Source of the DNA: JAENVT01 sp963805445
GTDB lineage: Bacteria > Actinomycetota > Acidimicrobiia > Acidimicrobiales > Ilumatobacteraceae
Length of the DNA: 64,000 bases
Direction: 5' to 3'
Assembly: GCA_963805445.1 (NCBI GenBank)
Contig: CAWDUI010000011.1
Coordinates: 248,001 to 312,000, forward strand
The number at the start of each line of letters is the position of its first letter. The first letter of the stretch is position 1. The position numbers and the translations under genes are program-made. Shown here one piece after another: positions 17,035 to 25,603 of this stretch. Under the pieces are notes generated by a model. That model was not told the origin of the DNA. It searched no databases and saw nothing but the letters and a program-made list of their open reading frames with translations.

Positions 17035-19355
17035 ATGATCACCGACAACCCCGAATCTGCGACGAATGACGCCGGGCATGAGGTCGTGTCGAACACTGAG
17101 CTCTCCGCCGACGTGCATCGACTGGTCGTGCGGGCGCCGCGTGTCGCTGCGGTGCGCCAGCCCGGCCAGTTCGTCATCGTGCGCCTGGGTCCGGGGGCCG
17201 AACGCATTCCCTTGACGATCGCCGAGAGCGACGCAGAAGCGGGAACGATCGTGCTCGTCATCCAAGCGGTCGGCAAGAGCACACGCGATCTCGTCTCGCT
17301 CGTTGCCGGCGACAGCATCACCGATGTCGTCGGTCCACTCGGTCGCCCGTCCGACCTCGTCGCCGAGGGTACAGCGGTCTGTGTGGCCGGTGGCGTTGGC
17401 GCAGCAGTCATGTATCCGATTGCTCGCCGGATCGGCGAGCTCGGCGCCGACGTGATCACCGTGCTCGGGGCACGCACCGCGCAGACCGTGCTGTTCCGCG
17501 ATGAGTTCGAGGCGATTTCCGAGCTCGTCGTCTGCACCGACGACGGCAGCGCCGGCCGGCACGGCCTCGTGACCGATGCGCTCCGCGACCTTCTCGCAGA
17601 CCGGTCGGTCGACGTCGTGTACGCAGCGGGACCGGTGCCGATGATGCGCGCCGTCGCAGACGTCACCCAGCCGCTCGGAGTGCGCACGATCGTGTCGCTC
17701 AACCCGATCATGGTCGACGGCACCGGGCATGTGCGGTGGTTGCCGCGTGACCGTCGACGGCATCATGCGCTTCGCCTGCGTCGATGGTCCTGAGTTCGAT
17801 GCGCACGGCGTCGACTTCGACGAGCTGTCCGACCGCCTCCGCACCTACGGCGATGCACGAACAGGCGGCCTCGAGTCACGAGTGTCGGAGCGCGGGTTGA
17901 GCGGCGAGCCACTCACCGAACGCGAGCGGCTGGCGATCGATCGGCAGGAGATGCCCACTCGCGACGCCGGCCTGCGCTCGCAGAGCTTCGACGAGGTGAA
18001 CATCGGTTTCACGGAGCACCTTGCGCTGCTCGAGGCCCAGCGTTGCCTGGCATGCAAGCGGGCGACGTGCGTCGAGGGCTGCCCGGTCGCAGTCGACATT
18101 CCCACATTCGTGGCCCACATCGAGAACGGTGACCTGCACGCAGCGGCCCGGACGCTGTTCGCCGACAACGCCCTGCCTGCTGTGACGGGTCGAGTGTGCC
18201 CTCAGGAGCACCAGTGCGAGGCGGAATGCGTGCGGGGTCGCAAAGGTGCACCCGTTGCGATCGGCCACCTCGAGCGGTTCGTCGCCGACTGGGCCAGAGG
18301 CCACCTCCACGAGGAGCCGGTCGACGTCGAGCCGTCCGGCCGGAGCGTTGCCGTCATCGGCGGGGGGCCAGGTGGCCTGACCGCGGCGGGCGAGTTGGCG
18401 CGCCGGGGGCACGACGTGACGATCTTCGAAGCGCTGCACGTACCCGGTGGCGTGTTGTCGTACGGGATCCCCGAGTTCCGCCTGCCCAACGAGATCGTCG
18501 AACACGAGGTGCATCGCCTCGAGGCACTCGGGGTCAAGGTCGAGTGCAACGTGGTGATCGGGCGCACCTACACACTCGACGAGGTGCGCAAGAACTTCGA
18601 TGCCATCTTCGTGTCGGTCGGTGCAGGGCTGCCGGTGTTCCTCGGCGTGCCGGGCGAGGGGTTGAAGGGCGTCTACACCGCGAACGAGTACCTGACCCGC
18701 GTCAACCTCATGCAGGCCTACGCCTTCCCTGATGCTGACACGCCGGTCCTGCGCGGCGATCGGGTCGTGGTGATCGGTGGGGGCAACGTGGCCATCGATG
18801 CGGTTCGAACCGCACGCCGGCTCGGCGCCGACGCAGGCCACGATCGTCTATCGCCGCAGCCGCCCGGAGATGCCGGCACGCGACGAGGAGATCGATCACG
18901 CCGAGGAAGAGGGCGTTTCGTTCGAGTTCCAGGTCAGCCCGATCGCCATCGAGGGCGACGCCGACCACTGGGTCACCGGCCTGCGTTGCGTCGACACCAC
19001 CCTGGGCGAGCCTGACGCGTCGGGGCGCCGGGCGCCCGTGACGGTCGAGGGATCCGAGCGGGTCATTCCCTGCGACACCGTGATCGTCGCGGTCGGAACC
19101 AAGGCCAACCCCTTGCTCACCTCGGCCTCCCCCGATCTCGCCCTGACGGATCGTGGGTACCTCGCGGCTGACGCGCAGGGCATGACCAACCTGCCCGGAG
19201 TGTTCGCCGGCGGCGACATCGTTCGGGGCTCGGCAACGGTGATCTTGGCCATGGGCGACGGCAAGCGCATCGCCGGCACGATCGACGAGTATCTCAGAGG
19301 GACGACCGTGCAGCTCACGACGAGATCCGCTGCCGCAACGGGGGCCGCGGGTTAG
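17035..19355 (+). CDS. Fused NAD(P)H flavoprotein: FNR-like NfnA/SudB module plus GltD/SudA module (two frameshifts)
   Basis: Residues 1-230 are a ferredoxin-NADP reductase/DHOD-B type module: RAPRVAAVRQPGQFVIVRL (FAD), CVAGGVGAAVMYPIARR (NAD), and a [2Fe-2S] site in DGTGMCGGCRV plus FACVDG. After a linker comes a GltD-like module with two [4Fe-4S] motifs (RCLACKRATCVEGCPV; CPQEHQCEAECVRGR), FAD site VAVIGGGPGGLTAAGELARRG, NADP site VVIGGGNVAIDAVRTARRLGA, and GVFAGGDIV. In separate form these make NfnAB/sulfide dehydrogenase SudBA. Fused versions are annotated as bifunctional DHOD-B NAD-binding subunit/NADPH-dependent glutamate synthase. The frame slips at about 17725 and 18835, each fixed by removing one G, and neither lies at the module boundary. 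Start ATG 17035 follows GGAG at 17023. Confidence 0.88.
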
Positions 19356-19372
19356 GCCTGGGCTGCATTGGG

Positions 19373-19378
19373 TACGGT
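19373..19378 (+). promoter_or_regulatory. -10 box (TACGGT) of the superoxide dismutase gene
   Basis: It ends 6 nt before ATG 19385, in the 29-bp gap after the fused flavoprotein gene. Superoxide dismutase can therefore be transcribed on its own. Confidence 0.5.
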
Positions 19379-19384
19379 AGTGCC

Positions 19385-19984
19385 ATGAGCGAATACATCC
19401 TTCCTGACCTCGCCTACGACCCCGGTGCGCTCGAGCCGTACCTCAGCGGGCAGATCGTCGAACTTCACCACGCCAAGCACCATGCCGCCTACGTCAAGGG
19501 CGCAAACTCCGCACTCGAGAAGCTTGCCGAGGCTCGAGCCTCTGGCAAGTACGAGACGATCGTCGGCCTCGAGAAGTCGCTGGCCTTCAACCTCGGTGGC
19601 CATGTGCTGCACTCGATGTACTGGGGCAACCTCTCCCCCGATGGCGGCGGAAAGCCGGCCGGCGATCTCGCTGCGGCCATCGACGACCAGTTCGGCTCCT
19701 TCGACGCGTTCCAGGCCCACTTCTCGCACGCCACGACCACGGTGCAGGGCTCGGGTTGGGGCATCTTCTCCTGGGAGCCGCTCGGGCGGCGCCTGATCAT
19801 CGAGCAACTCGAGGATCACCACGAGAACACCACCCTGGGTGCTGTGCCGCTGCTGGCGATCGATGCGTGGGAGCACGCCTATTACCTGCAGTACCAGAAC
19901 CGCAAGCCCGACTACGTCGAGGCCATCTGGAACGTCATCAACTGGGCCGACGTGGATCGCCGCTTCAAAGCCGCCATGGCCTGA
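19385..19984 (+). CDS. sodA: Fe/Mn superoxide dismutase
   Basis: 199 residues, intact and of normal length. It converts superoxide to O2 and H2O2 in the cytoplasm. Metal ligands are in ELHHAKHHAAYVKGAN (first His), NLGGHVLHSMYW (second His) and LLAIDAWEHAYYLQYQ (Asp and His). GSGWGIFSW is the usual structural motif. Whether Fe or Mn is bound cannot be read from the sequence. It directly follows the NAD(P)H flavoprotein, an enzyme prone to leak electrons to O2. Confidence 0.96.
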   Translation: MSEYILPDLAYDPGALEPYLSGQIVELHHAKHHAAYVKGANSALEKLAEARASGKYETIVGLEKSLAFNLGGHVLHSMYWGNLSPDGGGKPAGDLAAAIDDQFGSFDAFQAHFSHATTTVQGSGWGIFSWEPLGRRLIIEQLEDHHENTTLGAVPLLAIDAWEHAYYLQYQNRKPDYVEAIWNVINWADVDRRFKAAMA

Positions 19985-20013
19985 CCACATCGGGTCGGCC
20001 GAACCCTTCTCGA

Positions 20014-20028
20014 ATCGTCAGTGACGAT
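20014..20028. repeat. 15-bp palindrome ATCGTCAGTGACGAT
   Basis: A perfect 7-1-7 palindrome 29 bp after the superoxide dismutase stop. The same sequence occurs at 4512-4526 and, with one end mismatch, at 4478-4492. It is short for a terminator, so it may be a protein-binding site or a dispersed element. Confidence 0.55.
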
Positions 20029-20150
20029 TTGGCCGCTGCCGCGAATCCGATCTGGGTGCCACGCCCGTCGCCCAGGTGCGGCGTTGTCGATGTCTGGCGC
20101 CCAGATCGGCGCGGTCGCCAACGTTTCTGGTCCCATTCGGATTTGGGTCA

Positions 20151-20243
20151 GGGATGCTGGGTGAGCGGCCACGCCGAAGGCGTGGGGTGCGGAGAGGTGG
20201 AGATGCTGGGGTGAGCCGCCACGCCGAAGGCGTGGCGGCTCAC
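20151..20243. repeat. Tandem degenerate hairpin unit with terminator-like last copy
   Basis: Two direct copies of a unit (GATGCTGGG-TGAGC-GCCACGCCGAAGGCGTGG, with small differences) start at 20153 and 20202. The second forms a perfect 15-bp stem with loop GAA (20211-20225/20229-20243). It overlaps the phosphoribosyltransferase stop codon and should end its transcript. The first keeps only a 7-bp stem (CCACGCC/GGCGTGG). The layout suggests local duplication of a REP-like hairpin. Confidence 0.7.
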
Positions 20244-20734
20244 GCGTCGTTGACGGCCCAGGTGCGCTTGGCGACCGGGGGCTTGTCGCTCCACGGGAAG
20301 TTGATCCAATTGTCGGTGCGCTTCCACACGTAGTCGCACTGCACGAGCGAGTGGCTCTTCTCGTACAGCACAGCGGTACGCACCTCGGCGACCTTGCCCT
20401 CGCAGAACTGCTGCACGCTGCGCAGCGTGTGGCCGGTGTCGGCAACATCGTCGGCGATCAGGATGCGGGCGTCGCTGACGTCGACGAAGTCGGGCGCCGG
20501 CGGGAGGATCCGTGGGACCTCCAGCCGCTCGTCGACCCCCGTGTAGAACTCCACGTTCATCGTGTACACGTTCTTGACCGAAAGCGCGTAGCCCATCGCG
20601 CCACCGATCAGCAGGCCACCACGAGCGATCGACAGGATCATGTCGGGTTCGTAGTCGTCGGCCACCATCTGCGACAACGCCCGCGATGCTTCCCCGAACA
20701 TCTCCCACGTCATGATCTCACGCTCGTTCGACAC
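20240..20734 (-). CDS. Purine-type phosphoribosyltransferase
   Basis: About 164 residues of the type I PRTase fold. The PRPP-binding loop is ILIADDVADTGHTL, and MILSIARGGLLIGGAMGYAL is the PPi loop/hood region typical of hypoxanthine or xanthine-guanine enzymes. KRTDNWINFPW near the C-terminus would contact the base. It joins PRPP to a purine base for salvage. The start is GTG 20734 (VSNEREIMTWEMF), chosen because a TAGGTT box ends 7 nt upstream; ATG 20713 is the alternative. It follows the molybdenum hydroxylase genes on the same strand, so salvage and oxidation of purines may be linked. Confidence 0.85.
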   Translation of the reverse strand: MSNEREIMTWEMFGEASRALSQMVADDYEPDMILSIARGGLLIGGAMGYALSVKNVYTMNVEFYTGVDERLEVPRILPPAPDFVDVSDARILIADDVADTGHTLRSVQQFCEGKVAEVRTAVLYEKSHSLVQCDYVWKRTDNWINFPWSDKPPVAKRTWAVNDA

Positions 20735-20741
20735 GTCGATC

Positions 20742-20747
20742 AACCTA
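20742..20747 (-). promoter_or_regulatory. -10 box (TAGGTT) of the phosphoribosyltransferase gene
   Basis: It ends 7 nt before GTG 20734. Its TA is shared with the TAG stop codon of the hydroxylase large subunit gene. Confidence 0.5.
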
Positions 20748-23032
20748 GCCGTTGGGTAGGCAGATGTCCGAGGGACGAACCGGGACGCGCCACAGGTCAC
20801 GGCCGATCGCATCGCGGATGGCGGCGACGATGGCGGGCGTCGATGAAATGCACGGCGGTTCGCCGACGCCCTTGGCGCCCAGCGGTGCCATGGGATCGGG
20901 ATGCTCGATCAACGTCGGCCACGACCGGGGGCATGTCGAGCATCGTCGGCAGCAGATAGTCGGTGAAGCTGGCGTTGCGGATGCGGCCTTCGGTGAGGAT
21001 GATCTCCTCCATCACGGCCAGCCCCAGGCCCTGCGCGACGCCGCCCTCGATCTGACCGAGCACGCTCAGCGGGTTGAGGGCGACGCCGACGTCTTGTGCT
21101 GTGGCGATCTGCACGACCTTGACCAGACCGAGCTCCGGGTCGACGTCGACGACGGCTCGGTGGGCGACGAACGCGAAGGCGGTGTGGCAGTTGCCCTGCC
21201 CGTTCTCGTCGACTTCCTCGGTCGGAGGATGGTGATGTTCGAACGTCTCCTCGAACGTCATGCCCAGGCTGGCCGTGGCTACCGGGATGCGCAGCGGGCC
21301 CATCGTGTCGACGACGTCTCGCCCATCGATCGCCAACCGCACCGAGTCGATGTCGTGGCGTGCCGCGACGTGTTCGAAGAGCCGTTCACGCACCAGGCGG
21401 CACGCACCATCGACGGCCCCTCCACTCATCCACGTCTGTCGCGACGCCGACGTCGAACCGGCGGACCCGATCGTGGTGTCGATCGGCTCCAGGACGACGT
21501 CGTCGACGCCGAGCACGCTGCGGGCGATCTGCTGCGCCAGCACGACGAAGCCCTGACCGACCTCGACTGTCGCGAACTTCAGATAGGCCACGCCATCGAC
21601 CAGGCGGCAGCGCGCCGTCGAGTAGTCGTCGAACGCCTCGGAGTACATCAGGTTCTTCATCGCCACGCCCCACCCGATGCCGCGGCGGATGTGCGAGGCG
21701 TCGGCGGTCAACCCGGCGCCACCGGGCAGATGCAGCGGATCGCCGTCGAGCCCGCCGACGGGCGTGTCGGGCAGCGGGAGGGCCGCCGTCCGGCGGATGC
21801 ATTCGGCAACCGGCGCAACGTTGTTCATCACTTGGCCGGTGATGAGGGTGTCGCCGGTTTCCATCGCGTTCAGCAGACGGATCTCGACGGGGTCGGTGCC
21901 GCACGCCGCCGCCAGCTTGTCCATCTGACCCTCGTGGGCGAAGCAGGCCTGCACGACACCGAACCCGCGCATTGCGCCGCAGGGCAGGTTGTTGGTGCGC
22001 ACGGCATACCCGTCGACGGTTGCGTTGGGGCACTTGTAGGGACCCTGGGTATGGGTGACGGCGTTGATCAACACGGCCGACGATGTCGAGGCGTACGCGC
22101 CCCCGTCGAGCACCATGCGAGCCTCGATCCGCTGGATCACACCGGCACGAGTTGCATGGTGCCGCATCCAGATCGTGGCCGGGTGGCGATGCACGTGCCC
22201 GAGGAAGCTCTCCTCGCGGCTGTACGCCATTCGCACCGGTCGACCGGCGCGGAGGGCCAGGAGGCAGGTGTGCACCTGCAAGCTGATGTCTTCACGGGCT
22301 CCGAACGCGCCGCCGACTCCACCGAGGGTGAGGCGAACCTTGTCTGGTGCCAGGTCGAGACAGGCAGCGATCTGACGAGCGATCCTCGTGCAGCCACTGG
22401 GTGGCGACGAACAATTCGACGCCTGCGCCGCCTGGGTCGGGAAGTGCCAGGGCCGCCTCCAGCCCGAGAAATGCCTGGTCCTGCATGCCCAACTCGTAGG
22501 TGCCCTCGACCACGACCTCACCGACCAGCGTCTGATCTCCGGTCACGATCCGTTGATGACGGATCACGTTGCCCGAAGGGTGGATCGGCGGATGGCTGCC
22601 GTCGATGGCCTGCTCGGGATCGGTCAGCGGGGTCATCACCTCGTACTCGACGACGATCGCCTCGAGTGCTCGCCGGCACGTCTCGGGGTGATCGGCCGCG
22701 ACGGCCGCGATCGGCTCGCCGACATAGCGAACGACATCACTGGCGAAGACCGGTTGATCACTGCTGATCAGCCCGTACGTGGGTTTGCCGGGCACGTCGT
22801 CCGCCGTCACGATCGCGGCGACTCCGTCGATGCGCCACGCCGGTGTCACATCGATGCGCACGATCCTGGCGGAGGGGTGGGGCGAACGGAGGGTTGCCCC
22901 CCACAGGAAGCCGTCGGCGGACAGGTCACCGGCGAAGGAGAACGAGCCCTGGGCCTTGGTGATGCCGTCGGGCCGGGGCGGGCTGTCGCCGAGCCGGCCG
23001 CTGATGACGCCCTCTCGCGTCGCCGTGCTCAT
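20745..23032 (-). CDS. Molybdenum hydroxylase large subunit, xanthine dehydrogenase family (two frameshifts)
   Basis: Catalytic molybdopterin subunit that hydroxylates an aromatic N-heterocycle or aldehyde. N-terminal part: DGITKAQGSFSFAGDLSADG and YVGEPIAAVAADHPETCRRA. Central part: GGVGGAFGAREDISLQ and CGAMRGFGVVQACFAHEGQM. Later: VEVGQGFVVLAQQIARSVLG. The MRGFG motif matches xanthine-type dehydrogenases, not the AYRCSFR active-site loop of CO dehydrogenase. Frame slips at about 22400 and 20915, each one extra base, hide the ends; the repaired C-terminus is GAKGVGEPPC...DICLPNG. The start is ATG 23032, overlapping the FeS-subunit stop (ATGA). The exact substrate is not determined; purine is suggested by the phosphoribosyltransferase next door. 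Confidence 0.88.
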
Positions 23033-23514
23033 GACCGAGCCCGCCGGGAGACGGCCACGCGCTGCACGGCCTCGATGATCCGCCCATACCCCGTGCACCT
23101 GCAGATGTTGCCTGAGAGCTCTTCGCGGATCTCGGTGTCGGTGGGCTCCGAGTTCGACTCGAGCAATGCGTGCGCCGCCATGATCAGGCCGGGTGTGCAG
23201 AACCCGCACTGCACGGCCCCGAATTCGACGAACGCTTGTTGCACGTCGCTGGGGGCACCCGGCGGTGCGATGCCTTCGATCGTGACGATCTCCTGGCCCG
23301 TGGCCGTCGCCGCCAGGACCAGGCAACCGCACACCAACTCGTTGTCGACCAACACACTGCACGAACCGCACTCACCCTGCTCGCACGCCCCCTTGCTGCC
23401 CATCAGACCGAGCCGCTCGCGCAGCACGTACAACAGGCTCTCCCCGATCCAGGCGTCGCGGACCTGATGCAGGGCGCCGTTCACGTGCAACTCGAAATGC
23501 TGGACCTCAGCCAT
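23029..23514 (-). CDS. Molybdenum hydroxylase iron-sulfur subunit
   Basis: 161 residues carrying two [2Fe-2S] clusters: plant-type KGACEQGECGSCSVLV with a downstream CGCLVLA, and the helical-domain QCGFCTPG plus GNICRCTGYGRI. It passes electrons from the molybdenum centre to the FAD subunit. The start is ATG 23514 (MAEVQHFELHVNG), 8 bp inside the end of the FAD-subunit gene. The stop overlaps the large-subunit start. The longer upstream frame is antiparallel noise from the neighbouring gene. Confidence 0.93.
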   Translation of the reverse strand: MAEVQHFELHVNGALHQVRDAWIGESLLYVLRERLGLMGSKGACEQGECGSCSVLVDNELVCGCLVLAATATGQEIVTIEGIAPPGAPSDVQQAFVEFGAVQCGFCTPGLIMAAHALLESNSEPTDTEIREELSGNICRCTGYGRIIEAVQRVAVSRRARS

Positions 23515-24355
23515 TCGGGAACGCCCTCCGTAGCAGTCGGCGAGCCAGGACGGCGACCGCGTGGCGCCGGTACTCGGCGGTCGACCGGTGATCATCGATC
23601 GGGCGGGCGGCCGATGCGGCGAGCTTGCCGAACTCGGTCGCGTCGGCATCCGAGACCGAACGAGCGTCGCGGTCGGCCACCGTCGCCGCGAACGACTCGG
23701 CTTCGGCGCAGCGGATGATCGTCGGCCCCACCGAGCCGAGCGCGAGGCGCACTCCCCCGGTGTCGTCGACAACCAGGCACGCTCCGGCGTTGGAGATGAC
23801 CATCGCATTGCGCACGCCGACCTTGGCGTAGCCCTGCCATCTGGCGAACACGGGTACCGACACCGATTCGATCAGCTCCCCCGGCAACAGCGCGGTGCGC
23901 TTCGGCCCCGTCATGAACTCGCCGAACCCAAGCGACCGGCTGGCTCCGGCCGACACCAGGTTGACCACTGCGTCGAGCGCGGCCAGTACCGGAAGGCCGT
24001 CGCCGGCGGGCGAGCACGTGGCCACGTTGCCGCCCAGCGTCGCCGCGTGGCGAATCTGTGGCGACCCGACCGTGCGTGCCGCCTGGCAGAGCGCCGGGAC
24101 CCACTGACCGAACGGGTCGGCTTCCAGTTCGGCGTACGTCACGGCGGCGCCGATGCGCAGCGTCGCCGACCCGACATCATGCGACCAGGTGCGCAGCTCC
24201 GGAATTCGCGAGACGGCGATCACGCTCTCGGGTCGGCGATGTCCACCGTTGATCTCGACCATCGCGTCGGTTCCGCCCGCCAGCACCATCGCCGTCGGGT
24301 CGTCCGCGAGTGCGTTCAGCGCCTCGGCGAGAGTGGTCGGGATCAGCACGCTCAT
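23507..24355 (-). CDS. Molybdenum hydroxylase FAD subunit
   Basis: 282 residues. FAD-binding type 2 (CoxM-like) domain with PTAMVLAGGTDAMVEING and the second FAD motif TLGGNVATCSPAGDGLPVLAAL. It accepts electrons from the iron-sulfur subunit and reduces NAD or another carrier. First gene of the three-gene operon (order medium, small, large). The start is ATG 24355, with a TAAGGT box 9 nt upstream. Intact. Confidence 0.92.
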   Translation of the reverse strand: MSVLIPTTLAEALNALADDPTAMVLAGGTDAMVEINGGHRRPESVIAVSRIPELRTWSHDVGSATLRIGAAVTYAELEADPFGQWVPALCQAARTVGSPQIRHAATLGGNVATCSPAGDGLPVLAALDAVVNLVSAGASRSLGFGEFMTGPKRTALLPGELIESVSVPVFARWQGYAKVGVRNAMVISNAGACLVVDDTGGVRLALGSVGPTIIRCAEAESFAATVADRDARSVSDADATEFGKLAASAARPIDDHRSTAEYRRHAVAVLARRLLRRAFPNG

Positions 24356-24364
24356 GTCCCCGGG

Positions 24365-24370
24365 ACCTTA
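24365..24370 (-). promoter_or_regulatory. -10 box (TAAGGT) of the molybdenum hydroxylase operon
   Basis: It ends 9 nt before ATG 24355, in the 52-bp gap downstream of the PPK2 gene end. Confidence 0.42.
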
Positions 24371-24407
24371 CATTTCGTCAACGTCCAGCGCGGGCAACCC
24401 GGCCCGA

Positions 24408-25220
24408 TCACGCGATCTTGAACGTGTGGATGTTGGGATCCGGCGCAGGAAAGTGGGGATCGACGTCCTGCAGCGCTCCGAGCAGGATCTTGGCGACCGC
24501 AAGGTTGCGCACCCAGTTGTGGTCGGCGGGCACCACGTACCACGGCGCGTACGACGTCGAGGTCTTGCAGATCATGTCCTGGTAGGCCCGCTGGAACTTC
24601 GGCCACAGCTTGCGATCGGCCAGGTCGCCCTCGCGGAACTTCCAGCTCTTGGTGTGATCGTCGAGACGGTCCTGGAATCGCCGGGCCTGCTCCGCCTTCG
24701 ACACGTTGAGGAAGCACTTGACGATCGTGGTCCCTTCGTCACTCAGCATCCGCTCGAACTCGTTGATGTGGCGATATCGCTTGCCCCACACCTCCTCCGT
24801 CACCAGGCTCTTCACACGGACCACCAGCACGTCTTCGTAATGGCTGCGGTTGAACACGCCGATCTCGCCGTCGGCCGGGCACACGGCGTGGACTCGCCAC
24901 AGATAGTCCTGGGCGGTCTCGCGGCCTCCCGGCACCTTGAAACTGGTCACCCTGACTCCGGCCGGGTTGAGACCCGACAGGATCGCACGCACCGTGCCAT
25001 CCTTGCCTGCGGCATCGCGAGCCTGCAGCACCAGCAACACGCTCCTCGTGGCTTGCGCTGCCAGGCGTTGCTGAAGCTCGTCGAGCTGCAGCTTCACGCG
25101 TTCGAGATCGGCGACGGCGGCTTCCTTGTGCCAGCCGAGCTTGTCGCCCGGATCGCACTTGCCGAGTTGGAACGACTTCGGCTTTGACACCCGGAGATCG
25201 GCGATTTCGTTGGAAGCCAT
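24408..25220 (-). CDS. ppk2: Polyphosphate:nucleotide phosphotransferase, PPK2 family
   Basis: 270 residues, single-domain PPK2. It transfers phosphate from polyphosphate to a nucleotide. The Walker A-like loop is LQARDAAGKDGTVRAIL, followed by GGRETAQDYLWRVHAVCP, FNRSHYEDVLVVRV, and the lid region WKFREGDLADRKLWPKFQRA. It ends with WYVVPADHNWVRNLAVAKIL. Subclass (AMP or ADP acceptor) is not assigned. The start is ATG 25220, supported by a TACCGT box 6 nt upstream; the longer frame upstream overlaps the next gene. Intact. Confidence 0.94.
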   Translation of the reverse strand: MASNEIADLRVSKPKSFQLGKCDPGDKLGWHKEAAVADLERVKLQLDELQQRLAAQATRSVLLVLQARDAAGKDGTVRAILSGLNPAGVRVTSFKVPGGRETAQDYLWRVHAVCPADGEIGVFNRSHYEDVLVVRVKSLVTEEVWGKRYRHINEFERMLSDEGTTIVKCFLNVSKAEQARRFQDRLDDHTKSWKFREGDLADRKLWPKFQRAYQDMICKTSTSYAPWYVVPADHNWVRNLAVAKILLGALQDVDPHFPAPDPNIHTFKIA

Positions 25221-25226
25221 TGCCGG

Positions 25227-25232
25227 ACGGTA
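25227..25232 (-). promoter_or_regulatory. -10 box (TACCGT) of the ppk2 gene
   Basis: It ends 6 nt before ATG 25220, inside the 14-bp gap after the small Cys-rich gene. Confidence 0.5.
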
Positions 25233-25234
25233 CT

Positions 25235-25507
25235 TCAGCCGGTCACGAACGGACAGTGCCGGCACCCGATCTCGCAGCAGTAGCCGCGGTCGGCGAGAAA
25301 CGCTGCGGTGAACACCGTCAGCCCGGTCACGGGATCTTCGTACCCCGGCTCCGCTGCGGCGACGGCCCTGGCGTGGGCTGCCATGACCTCGGTGAGCCGA
25401 GGGTGGTGCGGCGACAATCGGTCCGGCCGGGCACGTTCTAGGTACTCGTCGCGCAATTGCGGCACGATCGGCAACAGTATCGGCTCGGTGTCGTTGACAG
25501 CCCACAT
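25235..25507 (-). CDS. Small Cys-rich protein, DUF5522-like
   Basis: 90 residues ending in GYCCEIGCRHCPFVTG, the C-x3-C-x2-C pattern of the DUF5522 family, which suggests a bound metal. The rest is polar: RARPDRLSPHHPRLTEVMAAHARAV and YEDPVTGLTVFTAAFLADRG. Function is unknown. The start is ATG 25507 (MWAVNDTEPILLP); an in-frame extension upstream to 25558 is possible but would run towards the divergent lipoprotein gene. The 96-bp gap to that gene must hold both promoters. Confidence 0.72.
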   Translation of the reverse strand: MWAVNDTEPILLPIVPQLRDEYLERARPDRLSPHHPRLTEVMAAHARAVAAAEPGYEDPVTGLTVFTAAFLADRGYCCEIGCRHCPFVTG

Positions 25508-25603
25508 CGCATGAGTAAGGTGCCGAACAGTCGCCGTGTGATGAGGGTCACATCGCAAGCGTCACGACGGCGACACAAAGAATCACCGAATCATGAGGGG
25601 GAA

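Noticed and set aside
17021..17035. A four-codon leader frame (MERA) overlapping the flavoprotein start
   Set aside because: It more simply reflects the GGAG ribosome-binding site lying after an accidental ATG.
20752..22767. A 671-codon plus-strand open frame opposite the molybdenum hydroxylase
   Set aside because: No motifs; it mirrors the codons of the real minus-strand gene, as do similar long frames opposite most genes here.
20745..24355. Aerobic CO dehydrogenase (CoxMSL)
   Set aside because: The large subunit has MRGFG rather than the AYRCSFR loop that carries the Mo-Cu cysteine, so it is a xanthine-dehydrogenase-type hydroxylase.
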